NCBI GenBank assembly: GCA_964034945.1
Contig: OZ035960.1
Coordinates: forward strand, 74,383,085-74,447,084
Direction: 5' to 3'
DNA length: 64,000 nucleotides
DNA from: Chrysopilus asiliformis
Lineage: Eukaryota; Arthropoda; Insecta; Diptera; Rhagionidae
The notes below the pieces were generated by a model, which did no database searches, was not told where the DNA came from, and saw only the letters and a list, made by a program, of their open reading frames with translations. Positions 21,511 to 32,706 of this stretch are shown one piece after another. Position 1 is the first letter of the stretch. Each line of letters begins with the position of its first letter. Made by a program: the position numbers and the translations under genes.

Positions 21511-24500
21511 GCACCAAATCAAACAACTTACCTGACATGTCAATCAAAATTTTACCCAGACCTACAACCAATCAACCACCAGACATTCCCAAACTGAGCG
21601 TATCCCTGAGTGAGCGCGAAATCGCCTATCACGAGGCGCGGCGTAGAATTTTCGGAGAGTTGAGCGAACTAACACAAAAGCCACGTCGCTCTACGCTTCG
21701 AACAAGGACGTACTTTAAAAATAGGGCTCAGCTTCGTAAAGCAACTATATCAGCCATTATCTCCTTACCGCAAGACAATCGTATATACAAGGAAATCCTC
21801 ATAGGAGAGGAGAAATTCGTAGGTTTGGTAGACACTGGGGCGTCTATCAGCTGTCTAGGGAAGGGATCAGAAGAGATGTTCGTGACCTAAAATTGCATAG
21901 AATGTCATCGAATATACACACAGCAGATGGCACATCTCAACCCATTGTGGGATACGTTCTGATCTCTGTCAAATGTGACACCGTCACTAAACGTCACACC
22001 TTCTACGTAGTACCAAGTCTTGCTCAGTCCCTGTACTTAGGCGTAGATTTCTGCAAGGCGTTCGATCTATTACACATTTCGTCCATAGACTGTCACGGAT
22101 CGAATGAAAATCAAGACATGCATACCTTGTCCACAAAAGACCGCGTGAAATTGAACAGCATTGTCACACAGTTCCCTTCTTGCGAAGTGCTGGGATTGGG
22201 AAAGACTCTGCTCGAAGAGCACGTTATCGACGTAGGCGACGCATCCCCTGTGAAGCAGAAGCACTACCCGGTATCTCCAGCCATCCAAGGGTTAATGTTC
22301 GAGGAACTTGACCGGATGTTGGCTCTGGGAGTCATCGAGGAGAGTGACAGCGCCTGGAGTTCTCCAGTCGTCCTGATTCGTAAGCCCGGTAAGAATCGAC
22401 TTTGCCTCGATTCGAGGCGAGTAAACCGGCTTACGAAGAAGGACGCGTACCCGCTGCCTCAAATCGATGGCCTCCTGAGCCGGCTTCAGGACACCAAGGT
22501 TATCTCGAGCATCGACCTTAAGGATGCGTTCTGGCAGATACCGTTGGCACGACCGTCAAGGGATAAAACGGCCTTCACCGTTCCGGGGAGGCCGCTTTAT
22601 CACTTCACGGTCATGCCATTCGGTTTGTGCAATGCTCCACAGAGGATGTGCCGTCTCGTCGATAGGGTGCTCAAGAACCTGCCCCCCAAGTACCGGGAGA
22701 TGGTGACGATGTACCTAGACGACTTGCTCGTTTTCACTCCAGATATGGACACTCACTTCAGAGTGCTGATTGAAGTCGCCCGATGTCTCCAGTTGGCCGG
22801 TCTGACCATCAATGTGGCCAAGAGCCGATTCTGCATGAAGCAGGTGAAGTATCTTGGCTACATTGTTGGTGAGAACGGCCTTCAAACCGACCCTTCCAAG
22901 ATCTCCGCGATCCAAGCTTTTCCTGTCCCAAAGACGGTTAAACAGGTTCGCAGATTCCTTGGAATGGCCGGTTGGTATCGGCGCTTTATCAGCAACTTTG
23001 CGGCCATATCCGCACCAATTTCGGATACACTAAAAGGGAGCAAGGGAGGTTTCAAGTGGACTTCGGAAGCTCAAGTATCTTTCGAAAAGCTGAAGAGCGC
23101 GTTAACCTCAGCACCAGTCATGGCTAACCCTGACTTCGCAAAACCGTTTACGATACAGACCGACGCTAGCGATACTGGAATCGGATGCGTGCTTTGTCAA
23201 AAAGACGACGAGGGCGAAGAACACCCAATATTGTACGTGTCACAGAAACTAAACTCGGCCCAAAGAAATTACACGGTAACAGAGCGCGAATGTCTCGCTG
23301 CCGTTCTAGCCGTGAAAAAATTCCGCGCATATGTCGAAGGTACAAGATTCACGATCGTGACCGACCATGCGAGCCTGCGCTGGCTCATGGACCAAAAGGA
23401 CCTTAATGGGCGCCTGGCTCGATGGTCCCTAAAGCTCCAAGGATTTGATTTCGACATTGAGCACCGTAAAGGTAGCCAAAATGTCGTCCCGGACGCCTTG
23501 TCGCGCGACTTTCTCGAGGAGATCGCCATGACGGAGGGGGATGCTTGTTCTGCGGTAGACTTGGAGTCTCCCGAATTCGAGACCGAAGAGTATAGGGATC
23601 TTCGTGAGACCATACTACAGAACAAGGATTCCTTCCCTGACCTGCGAATATCCGGCAAACATGTATACCGACGAACCGGAACACACTCTGAGGTAGATGC
23701 AATGAATGACAATCCTTGGAAGCTTTGGGTGCCGGAAAGTCTGACGCCTGCTTTGGTCCTGGCGGCTCATGAGCCCCCACGGGCCGCGCATGGTGGAGTG
23801 TCGAAAACATTATATCGACTCCGTAAACATTACTATTGGCCGGGCATGGTGATCCAAGTACGTGATCTTATTGGGCACTGCGAAGTATGTAAAACGACCA
23901 AAGCTCCGAATGTCGCACTGATGCCACCAATGGGCAAACAGGTCATCATAGACAGACCCTGGCAACGCTTGTACATGGACTTAATGGGCCCCTACCCACG
24001 ATCCTCTGCAGGTAACACCACGCTGATCATTGTACTAGACGCACTAACCAAATTTGTCAAATTAAAAGCCATTCGCAACGCGACATCAAAGACGGTTATC
24101 CGATACTTAAAAGACGAAGTTTTCATGGCGTACGGAGTCCCTGAGGAGCTACTAACGGACAACGGGTCACAGTTCATCTCTCGGAATTTCAAAGCATTTC
24201 TAGACTCTTACCACGTACGTCACACTTTTACAGCAGTCTACTCCCCGCAGGCCAACGCCTCGGAGCGAGTAAACCGGTCAGTACTATCCGCCATCCGATC
24301 ATACCTCCGGAAAGACCAGAGAAACTGGGACGAAAACCTATCAGAAATAGCGTGTGCCCTTAATACCACCGTACACTCTGTAATAAAATGCGCTCCATAC
24401 TTCGCCAATTTCGGGCTACACATGGTGACCGATGGAAACACATATGCCTTACTGCGAAAATTAAACGTACTGGCTTCAGAAGGTGAGCTAATCGAACACC

Positions 24501-24542
24501 TGCCCGATAAACTTCAGATAATTAGGACCTGTATAAAAAAAA
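21417..24542 (+). pseudogene. Element B Pol: protease, RT, RNase H, integrase (broken)
   Basis: Enters by -1 frameshift from gag in the 21417-21510 overlap. The order of motifs is: protease 'GLVDTGASISCLG' (~21835); RT with 'RLCLDSRRVNRLTKKDAYPL', 'SSIDLKDAFWQIPL', 'MYLDDLLVFTP' (~22708) and 'FLGMAGWYRRFISNF'; RNase H with 'TDASDTGIGCVL', 'TERECLAAVLAVKKF' and 'TDHASLRWLMD'; integrase with zinc motif 'HGGVSKTLYRL..HYYWPGM' to 'CEVCKTTK' and core 'YMDLMGPYP', 'LLTDNGSQFIS', 'ANASERVNRS'. The protease frame hits a stop at 21888. The continuing frame differs by one base, which reads as a single-base indel near 21860-21885. A Helentron-like element cuts integrase at the A-run 24535-24542. The remainder is at 25720-25979. 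Both breaks make the copy inactive. Confidence 0.93.
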
Positions 24543-25719
24543 CATGTGTGTGCAGTGCACACGCGGTAGAAGTGAAACCTTAGGAAAACTAAACAGCGAG
24601 AGAATGAGACGAATGCGGTATCAGGTGTGGGATAGTTATAGCGTTTATTTATTATAATATTGGTACCAAGTTCAAAAGTCATATTATATTTTTATTGAAA
24701 ATCTAATACCGGATTCGTGATCAGCGACCCCAAAAACCCTAAAATGCAAATTTTTCCGGGGAAAATGGGAAAAAGGATATTTTCATTATCCTTACAGGAC
24801 CTTCCGTTTCGAATTTTGAAAATCTAATACTGGATTCGTGATCAGCGACCCCAAAAACCCCATAGTGCCTATTTTTCCAGGGAAAAATGGGAAAAAGGAT
24901 ATTTTCATTATCCTTACAGGACCTTCCGTTTCGAATTTTGAAAATCTAATATCGGATTCGTGATCAGTGACCCCAAAAACCCTATAGTGCAAATTTTTCG
25001 GGGGAAAAGTGGGAAAAAGGATATTTTCATTATCCTTACAGGACCTTCCGTTTCGAATTTTGAAAATCTAATACCGGATTCGTGATCAGCGACCCCAAAA
25101 ACCCTAAAATGCAATTTTTTCCGGGGCAAAATGGGAAAAAGGATATTTTCCTTATCCTTACAGGACCTTCCGTTTCGAATTTTGAAAATCTAATACCGGA
25201 TTCGTGATCAGTGACCCCAAAAACCCTAAAATGCAAATTTTTCCGGGGAAAAATGGGAAAAAGGATATTTTCATTATCCTTACAGGACCTTCCGTTTCGA
25301 ATTTTGAAAATCTACATAGCTAAAAACCTGCTCCTGGCAACACAGATTATTTTGCAAAAAACCGCATAAAAATCGGTCCAGTAGTTTTTGAGTTTTGTAA
25401 TCTCAGGCAGGCAGACAAACAATAAAACATCCATTTTTATTTATATACGAGTAGATATGTATATATTGCAATTTATGACGAAACATAATTTATCGCCTCC
25501 TCTCTCCGCTTCCTCCCTCCAACCACTTCTCCCTTCTCCCCTTTCCCTTCCCGTAACCCGCCCTCTTCCCCTTCCCATCAATCTTGTTTACGATAAATTG
25601 ACTGGCACCCATCTGTATTCTATCTCTTTTTCTCGTAGGCTAAAATATCCTATCTCTTTTTACTGTCGTTTCATCGAGTTTGAAATCACTCACAACGCCG
25701 CTAAAGAAGTTTTCACTTC
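24543..25719 (-). mobile_element. Helentron-like insert C1 (in pol of element B)
   Basis: Flanked by A-runs (24535-24542 and 25720-25724). Joining the flanks restores the integrase frame, giving an exact empty site. One end has GTGTGCAGTGCACAC, a 6-bp stem hairpin, followed inward by TAGAAGTGAAA. The other end reads (reverse strand) GAAGTGAAAACTTC. A 9-bp subterminal inverted repeat, a single terminal hairpin and insertion in an A/T run without target duplication match my memory of Helentron/DINE-type elements. The middle holds about five units of the ~120-bp repeat. No coding. It shares ends and body with C2 (30830-32250), inverted. Confidence 0.82.
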
Positions 25720-25979
25720 AAAAATATTTGAATCAAGCACACCTGGACCGAACAAGAAGATATAACCTCCGTACTCGGCCTAGAGAATTACAGATGGGAC
25801 AAGTCGTTTATAGACGCAATTTCTCGTTAAGCGACGCGTCGAAACACTACAACGCAAAACTCGCTCCCAAATTTCTAAAATCTACGGTATTAGCCAAGAT
25901 AGGATCTCATATCTATCAATTAGGGGATGAGACGGGCAAGGTATTGGGTAATTATCATCTGAAAGATATCCGAGACTAG
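25720..25979 (+). pseudogene. Element B integrase C-terminus
   Basis: Resumes the integrase frame after the C1 insertion and runs to a stop at 25977-25979. Visible: 'RRYNLRTRPRELQMGQVVYR', 'KLAPKFLKSTVLAKIGSHIY' and 'GKVLGNYHLKDIRD'. This is the chromatin- and DNA-binding C-terminal domain ('MG..V..R....S....Y.AKL.P.F.GP..V...G..YL.D' type). The ATG-initiated frame from 25680 belongs to the insert and is not a real start. Confidence 0.88.
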
Positions 25980-26481
25980 GGCAGGATCTCTGAAACTTAG
26001 AACCAAGCTAATTAGAACTTAGCTCAAAGCAATAAATTCTTTAGAAAGCAGACTTACCTAGGGTAAGGAACAAATCCTACATCCGGGTTGGCCGAATAAG
26101 TCATCCCACGTGCTTCGCACGGAACTATCGTGGTATGTTCCGCATAGCGGCTGTCAGTGGGAGGACGGGAGGTGTTTTGGGGATCTTTCGAGGTATTGGT
26201 GTAACTCGTCGGAACCTCTGGGCATCATTCGTCGTCTCGCTTTCAGACGTCGCGGTAACGTCACTATTTGTTTACCCCTTCTGGGTTTTATTAATTCTAT
26301 CCTTTAATCACTTCTATTATTTTTCTTTTTTTACAAACCGGTTGGTCGTTAGCCTCAATCTACGAGAGATGCTAGGTCTTCAGGGAGTATTCATGAAGTA
26401 CTCTCGCCGTCTACACCCCAAGGACTGCGACCTCTTTTGGAACTAGCAGCCCAGTCAGCTAGACGATAGAACTATGGACTC
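25980..26481 (+). other. Element B 3' non-coding region, part 1
   Basis: No coding signal past the pol stop. A block at 26090-26290 ('ggttggccgaataagtcatcccacgtgcttc', then '..tggtgtaac..cggaac' and '..tgtttacccc') recurs in diverged form at 26820-27010, so this ~200-bp block is duplicated around the 43-bp repeats. Confidence 0.7.
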
Positions 26482-26772
26482 CTAGGATTCAGGGACCTTA
26501 CCACCCTAATCCGACGTAAAGTATCTAGGATTCAGGGACCTTACCACCCTAATCCGACGTAAAGTATCTAGGATTCAGGGACCTTACCACCCTAATCCGA
26601 CGTAAAGTATCTAGGATTCAGGGACCTTACCACCCTAATCCGACGTAAAGTATCTAGGATTCAGGGACCTTACCACCCTAATCCGACGTAAAGTATCTAG
26701 GATTCAGGGACCTTACCACCCTAATCTGACGTAAAGTATCTAGGATTCAGGGACCTTACCACCCTAATCCGA
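26482..26772 (+). repeat. Seven 43-bp tandem repeats
   Basis: Units start CTAGGATTCAGGGACC at 26482, 26525, 26568, 26611, 26654, 26697 and 26740. The last is shortened. Units are almost identical (one C/T change near 26727). They lie in the 3' non-coding region of element B, far from a CRISPR context and with no spacers. Confidence 0.95.
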
Positions 26773-27334
26773 TCGCATGATAACCATGCTCAGAAAACCC
26801 TAATTATCAATTGTCTCTGGGTCGGCCTAATAAGCCATCCCGCGTGCTTCTCACGTCAATTATCGTAACATGATCCGCCTATTTGCAGGATTGAGGGGAA
26901 GGACAGCTGGTCACTGAGCCGGGATGGTTTTGGTGTAACATTCCGGAACTTCGATGAGCTGTTTTACCCCCCCCCTGATTGCCATAAATGCGGTAGTGTC
27001 ACTAGTTGTTGACCCCCTCAGGGTTTCATCTTGTCTATCCTCCTGTCTTCTTTCTATGCCATAGTAAATTCTTAAAAGTTTTTTTTTCAATCTAAAAGTA
27101 AATTTTCTCACAATCTCAAGGAAAGGCCGTAGTTACCCCAAATCCTGTTCGGACGCAAACCATCCGATCGGGTTTATCCGTAGTCGCTGGCAAATTGCTC
27201 TTTTGAATTGGTGTTGGTACCATACAATCAGTACCAGCATCAATTCAAAGGAGTGCTTTGCCGTCGAATATGGATAAACGCGATCTGATGGCGAGCGCCC
27301 TTTCAATGAGGAACAGTCAAATTCTAGACCGACA
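26773..27334 (+). other. Element B 3' non-coding region, part 2
   Basis: Contains the second, diverged copy of the 26.1-kb block (26820-27010) and an imperfect palindrome at 27165-27300 whose core pairs TTTGAATTGGTGTTGGTAC with GTACCAGCATCAATTCAAA. No open frame of note. Confidence 0.7.
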
Positions 27335-27397
27335 GCCCGGTTAACTCAGTAGAGCAGTTGAGACCCTTTCAGGGCGTGGTCGAGCCACACGTTGGGC
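27335..27397 (+). pseudogene. tRNA-Lys-derived sequence inside element B
   Basis: Starts GCCCGGTTAACTCAGTAGAGC and ends GAGCCACACGTTGGGC. The acceptor arms GCCCGG and TTGGGC pair with G-U allowed. The D-arm word and the T-arm/acceptor end match animal tRNA-Lys(CUU) closely, but the anticodon arm is shortened to 'gagaccctttcaggg' and the total is 63 bases instead of 72-73. It sits 72 bp before the 3' LTR. The element's own primer site is complementary to the same tRNA, so this is probably tRNA sequence copied into the element. Not expected to be a working tRNA. Confidence 0.75.
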
Positions 27398-27469
27398 TAA
27401 CCGAAAAATAAATGTCGTTCTTTTCTTCAATCCTTTCCCTCACCAAAAGGTGAGGCAAACTATTGATGG

Positions 27470-30051
27470 TGTAACGAACGCCCTTTCTTCCCCCCCCCCC
27501 TTCCTTTTTTTTCTCTTTATTTTTTTTATATGTATGTCAACCCTTTTATCATCAAAATGAAAAAAAAAAAAAATTTTTTTTCAACCAATACTAAGGTTGC
27601 GAGTCCCTGATTTGCTTGCCCAGCAACTGATTAACTGTTTACATCAAAAGATCAACCATTCAATTTTGATGACAAAAGCTATTCTGGGATTATTCATTTT
27701 CAGATTGATGATAAATGAGTAATACTGACGATCTTGTCCAGCTGGAGATTGATAAAACAAAGGGCATTTATGAAAAAGAATTTTTTTTCTGATTCACTTC
27801 TTGATCAGTATTAAATGAGGATAGTTGGTTTCACCTCGTTTTGTTCGGATAGTTTTTTTTTGGAGTTAAAAGTTGACTGAAAGGTGTCGAATTTAGTTTT
27901 TGGAAAAACCGAAAAAAAGGGAAGGTCCTCGGCGAGGATTCCGCGTGGTCGGAAAATTTCTTTTTGAAAAAGAAAAAAAAAAACCCAAAAACCACCGTCG
28001 ATGGTTTTATAATATTTTAAGTTGCTCGTCGATCGCTCAATAATTTTTTTTGTGTTCCAATTGCTCGGTTTCTCGTGATTCAAAAGAAAAAAAGGGGAAA
28101 CAAATTCTAATCAATCGGTAGCTATTTGGAGATGGAAAAAAAAAATTGCGAAACTTTTAGAGAATAATAATTAAAAGGTGATAATAAAGAAAAAGCCACA
28201 AATGCAAAACTGCTATTAATAGTTACAGCACTATAGTTTATTTCCTCAATTATTACCTGAAAAACATTATTCATTTTAATAAATAATCAAGTGATAACAT
28301 ATTTCTTAATTAAGTATTAGTAAAAACAAAAAAAAAAAAAAATCAAATAAAAGGAAAGCAAATCAGAAAGAAATGAGAAAGTTAAAATCATGAATAAATA
28401 AGGATCAAATAAATACTAAGTGTAATAAATAGGTTAAATTTAGATTTAGTTTATCAGTTAAAATAGTAGAAACACTTTAACAAAATTCTACATAAAAAAG
28501 TTCGCAGAAGGCTACGAAAATACATACAAACTGTTTAAAAGTGTTGGCAATAATTTATTTAAAACCACTACGACAAAAATCTAAAACAAAACGAGTTTAT
28601 AATAAACAACACATTAATTTGCGGTAATCTAAGTAAAATATCAAGGACTCGAAAATAAATAGTGTTAAAAACTTGATTAATTTAGTGTTAAAATCTTGGT
28701 GTAAATTAAATAACTGCCGACCAACAAAAAAACAAGAAAAAAACAAAAACGAACAGTTAAAAATTTGACTACAAACGAAAAATAATTTCTTTTACATCAT
28801 TTGTATTATACAAAAACCAAATACAAACGTTCGTCACATCGGCTCCAATAAAATTTAAACAGCAACAGTTAATCAACAGCACAAATACTTTCAAGCAGAC
28901 ACCCACCTAATTCATCCAACATCAATTACCCTTTTCTTCAATCAACATATTTTATGTAAGTACACAAATTTGATATCTAAACGGGGACCAACTACATTTC
29001 GTCAATAACACCAACAACGACAAAAGCCTAAGCTTTGAACATAAATTAGCGCTACGTGTATCAAAAAGAAGGACGAAAACAACCACAAAAATTCTACAAA
29101 TACTTTGAAACATTTAATTTGCAACACGCAACAATCCTTTAAACTCGTAAAATCCATGCATCACATTCAACATTCAACAATGATCATGCAACATAAAAAC
29201 AATTACATATTTCGACGTTCACAAGCACTCACACGTCAATCCGGGACGATCCCGATATGAACAAATAGAAAGGAGTTAGCAACAAGAAGAATAACATGAA
29301 TTACTAAACTAACTCTAGCAATTAAGAAATTAGGAATTTCAGGGAATACTAACCCCTTTTAGTATTATTTTGTACTTATTTTGTAATTTTCTTCATTTTT
29401 TTATATCTTTAAGTTATTTTTCTTAGTTTAGATATCATTGGCCACTATAGGACTTAGAAATCTTTTGTTCATTTCGATTTTTTTTCTCATTTGTGATTTT
29501 TTTATATATACTCCTTTTTTTTGGTTAATATATTTTGTTAAAATTCACGATTATTTTTTTTCTCGTTGTATTTCAAATGAAACGTTTCAGGCCCGGTGGA
29601 TTTGGCTCGGTTTTCTTTAATTCGATGATGGGTTAAACTCACTAGTGAGGAGAGAGAGGCGCAATCTGAGGTTGCAGCGATGAGGCAAGGCGGGTGAGGG
29701 AGGACCCCTTCCAGTCCGCGCGAGGGTGACTCCGCCATCCTTCCCCCCCATTAAAGTAGATTTTCTTTTCTTTTTTTCTCGGACTTTATCCCGTGGCTAC
29801 CTTGGGAGTGAAGCATCAAGGCTTCTCCTGCCACCCCACCCCAGGCATACCAAAGCGTGTGGTGGACAAACGATTGAGGACAGGTGAGCAAGGATTCACG
29901 ACCCTCACCGATGAGCAGCTGTGGCCAGGTATGCCGCTCACTTGTTCCGATCCCCACACCGCCCAGAGTGTCAGGCCGAGCGAGTCGGTGGCCGCAGGCG
30001 AGGCACTTTGGCGGTGCCGATAGAGCACCCCCTGGTTATCACCACATAACA
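27470..30051 (+). repeat. Element B 3' LTR
   Basis: 2582 bp, near-identical to 16005-18583 with the same internal order. It begins TGTAACGAACG and ends CACATAACA, followed by the target duplication ATTC at 30052-30055, where element A sequence resumes. Confidence 0.95.
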
Positions 30052-30055
30052 ATTC

Positions 30056-30829
30056 TTCCTCAGTTACGTCTTCAGGTAGGATTTCTTGTACTTCGGTATC
30101 ACTATGGAATACTCTTTGATATTTTGGGGGTTGATTTATTTGTGCACTTCCTTCTTGAATTGGTCTTTTGAACGGTTGTGCCCTTGGATTGCACTGGGGT
30201 CTGGTTCATGTAATTTATTTGTTTTGTTTGGATGCTTCTGTCAACATCCATGGGTTCTGGCTTGTTATTATCTTTATTGAAAGGTCGCGAGAAAATTGGA
30301 GGTCTAGATTGGTTATTATACAAAATATTCCTATGTTGAAGTGGAATTTGATTTGGGTTATATAATGGGGGATTAAATTTCCGTGGCATTGGGATGGATG
30401 GTTGTACCTGTTTTCTTGGGGGTAGTATAGGTGGAGTTAATGCATTGTAAGGTATGGCAACGGGGTTAGAGAGATTATTCCGATTGAGGAAATTTGTCGC
30501 CCTATAACTCATGTTTTGCAATTCCAAACAAGTGGAATAGGCTTCAGGAAGTGATTGGGGTGCTTTAATAGCGATTAATATTGAAATTTCTCCATTAAGT
30601 CCTCTAATGAAGGTGTCAAGTGCTCTATTTCGATGACCTTCTATTATGCTGGCTTGTGTTTCGGGGCTGAAACACTCGGTTTGCACTTTATTGATAATGA
30701 GCGTCAAATGGTGATTAATTTCACCGAAAAATTCATCGACGGTTTTCTTTCCTTGATGAAGGGAGTATAGCTGGTACTCAAGAGTCTTTATATCTCTCTT
30801 GTCCGCGTAGTGTAATGACAGGCATTTTT
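30056..30829 (-). pseudogene. Element A gag, C-terminal part
   Basis: Minus-strand gag downstream of the C2 insertion. It includes 'LEYQLYSLHQGKKTVDEFFG', 'FIRGLNGEISILIAIKAPQS' and 'AYSTCLELQNMS', typical of the gypsy-group capsid. A proline/asparagine-rich tail follows with no zinc knuckle, as in errantiviruses. The frame ends early at 30102 because of an apparent one-base shift near 30200. In the neighbouring frame the expected acidic tail runs on to 30056, where element B begins, and would continue at 16000. The apparent ATG at 30959 lies in the C2 insert and is not the gag start. Confidence 0.85.
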
Positions 30830-32250
30830 GAAGTGAAAACTTCTTTAGCGGCGTTGTGAGTGATTTCAAACTCGATGAAACGAAAAAGCGACAGTAAAAA
30901 GAGATAGGATATTTTAGCCTGCGAGAAAATGAGATAGAATACAGATGGGTGCCGGTCAATTTATCGTAAACAAGAGTGTTAGGAAGGGGGAAGGGGGAAG
31001 GGGAAGGGGGGAAGGGAGAAGTGTTAGGAGGGAGGAAGTGGAGAGAGGAGGCGATAAATTACTGATGTTTCGTCATACATTATATATATACATATCTATA
31101 TATATAAAAATGGATGTTTTATTGTTTGTCTGTTTGTCTGTTTGTCTGGCTGCCTGAGATTACAAAACTCAAAAACTACTGGACCGATTTTTATGCGGTT
31201 TTTTGCAAAATGATCTATGTTGCCAGCAGCAGGTTTTAAGCTATGTACATTTTCAAAATTCGAAACGGAAGGTCCTGTAAGGATAATGAAAATATCCTTT
31301 TTCCCATTTTTCCCCGGAAAAATTGGCATTATGGGGTTTTTGGGGTCGCTGATCACGAATCCGGTATTAGATTTTCAAAATTCGAAACGGAAGGTCCTGT
31401 AAGGATAATGAAAATATCCTTTTTATCATTTTTCCCCGGAAAAAGTTGCATTTTAGGGTTTTTGGGGTCGCTGATCACGAATCCGGTATTAGATTTTCCA
31501 AATTCGAAACGGAAGGTCCTGTAAGGATAATGAAAATATCATTTTTCCCATTTTCCCCCGAAAAATTTGCACTATAGGGTTTTTGGGGTCACTGATCACG
31601 AATCCGGTATTAGATTTTCAAAATTCGAAACGGAAGGTCCTGTAAGGATAAATATCCTTTTTCCCGTTTTTCCTCGGAAAAATCGGCATAAGGGGGTTTT
31701 TGGGGTCGCTGATAATGAATCCGGTATTAGATTTTCAAAATTCGAAACGGAATGTCCTGCAAGAATAACGCAAATATCCTTTTTCCCGTTTTTCAACGGA
31801 AAAATCGGCATAAGGAGGTTTTTGGGGTCGCTGATCACGAATCCGGTGTTGGAATTTCAAAATTTGAAACGGAAGGTCCTGTAAGGATAACGAAAATATC
31901 CTTTTTCCCATTTTTCCCGGAAAAATTGGCACTATGGGGTTTTTGGGGTCGCTGATCACGAATCCGGTATTAGATTTTCAAAATTCGAAACGAAAGGTCC
32001 TGTAAGGATAAATATCCTTTTTCCCGTTTTTCCTCGGAAAAATCGGCATAAGGGGATTTTTGGGGTCGCTGATCATGAATCCGGTATTAGATTTTCAATA
32101 AAAATATAATATGACTTTTGAACTTGGTACCAATATTATAATAAATAAACGCTATAACTATCCCACACCTGATACCGCATTCGTCTCATTCTCTCGCTGT
32201 TTAGTTTTCCTAAGGTTTCACTTCTACCGCGTGTGCACTGCACACACATG
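30830..32250 (+). mobile_element. Helentron-like insert C2 (in gag of element A)
   Basis: Flanked by T-runs (30825-30829, 32251-32260). Removing it joins the two gag halves in frame. The 5' end is GAAGTGAAAACTTC. The 3' end is TTTCACTTCTACCGC followed by the hairpin GTGTGCACTGCACAC and ACATG. Inside are a (GGGGAA)n-like purine tract at 30970-31030, a TATATA stretch, a TCTATATATATAAAAATGG block and about seven ~120-bp repeat units (31240-32095). It is a longer sister of C1 in the opposite orientation; the difference is mainly repeat number. No coding capacity, so mobilised in trans. Confidence 0.83.
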
Positions 32251-32706
32251 TTTTTTTTTTATGGCTAACCAGTCTTCATCTGGTGTGTTATAGGCTATTA
32301 GGGCTGTATCCGCTTCTTCAATTATTTTCTGTGGAATTGAGCGAATGATTGCTCTATATAACGGTTTGGACCTGATTATTTTGTAATCATCTAGGACGCT
32401 TTCTACTGATTTAATCCACGAACAATATGTCGTAGGATTACCATTGAATGTTCTGATCTCTTTTACTGGATCAGGAAATTTGTTTTGTAGTTGTAGTTCG
32501 GCTTCATTTGAAGGTCTTACCAAGGGTTGATCTGGGGTAACTTGTGGGACTATTGGTAGATTTTTTATTATTGTTTGGGTTTCTTGGTAAAAGTTGTTAA
32601 ATTGTTGCTGCAAAGTATTGGTAATATTGATGTGGGCATTTAGAGAGCCAGTTAGGTTTACTATATCTGCTCTGAGGGTATCAATGGCGTCTTGAACACT
32701 CGTCAT
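32251..32706 (-). pseudogene. Element A gag, N-terminal part
   Basis: Starts at ATG 32706-32704 on the minus strand ('MTSVQDAIDTLRADIVNL'). A coiled-coil-like stretch to about residue 45 is followed by 'EIRTFNGNPTTYCSWIKSVE' and 'LYRAIIRSIPQKIIEEADTA', the matrix/capsid N-terminal pattern of gypsy-group Gag. It is cut at the A-run after 'DEDWLAIK' by the C2 insertion. Past this point the apparent frame reads into the insert. Confidence 0.87.

Larger units (their letters stand above)
16005..30051 (+). mobile_element. Element B: long-LTR Ty3/gypsy (Ulysses/Osvaldo-like)
   Basis: LTRs of ~2.58 kb (16005-18583, 27470-30051) begin TGTAACGAACG and end CACATAACA. They are flanked by a 4-bp duplication ATTC at 16001-16004 and 30052-30055. 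Inside on the plus strand lie a tRNA-Lys-type primer site, leader, gag, pol and a long non-coding 3' region. Long LTRs and a lysine-tRNA primer are what I recall of Drosophila Ulysses and Osvaldo; the assignment is inferred. It inserted into element A at the gag-pol boundary. Its pol is interrupted by a Helentron-like element at 24543-25719 and has a frameshift near the protease, so it is dead. The LTRs are nearly identical, so the insertion is young. Confidence 0.94.

Noticed and set aside
25680..25979. 99-codon frame as an independent small gene
   Set aside because: It is the integrase C-terminus of element B with insert-derived codons at its front.
26482..26772. Regular repeats resembling a CRISPR array
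   Set aside because: Head-to-tail units with no unique spacers, in a eukaryotic retroelement.
27335..27397. Functional tRNA-Lys gene
   Set aside because: About ten bases short with a damaged anticodon arm; inside a retrotransposon.
30102..30959. 285-codon frame taken as a complete gag
   Set aside because: Its first ~45 codons are Helentron-like insert C2; only the part below 30830 is gag.
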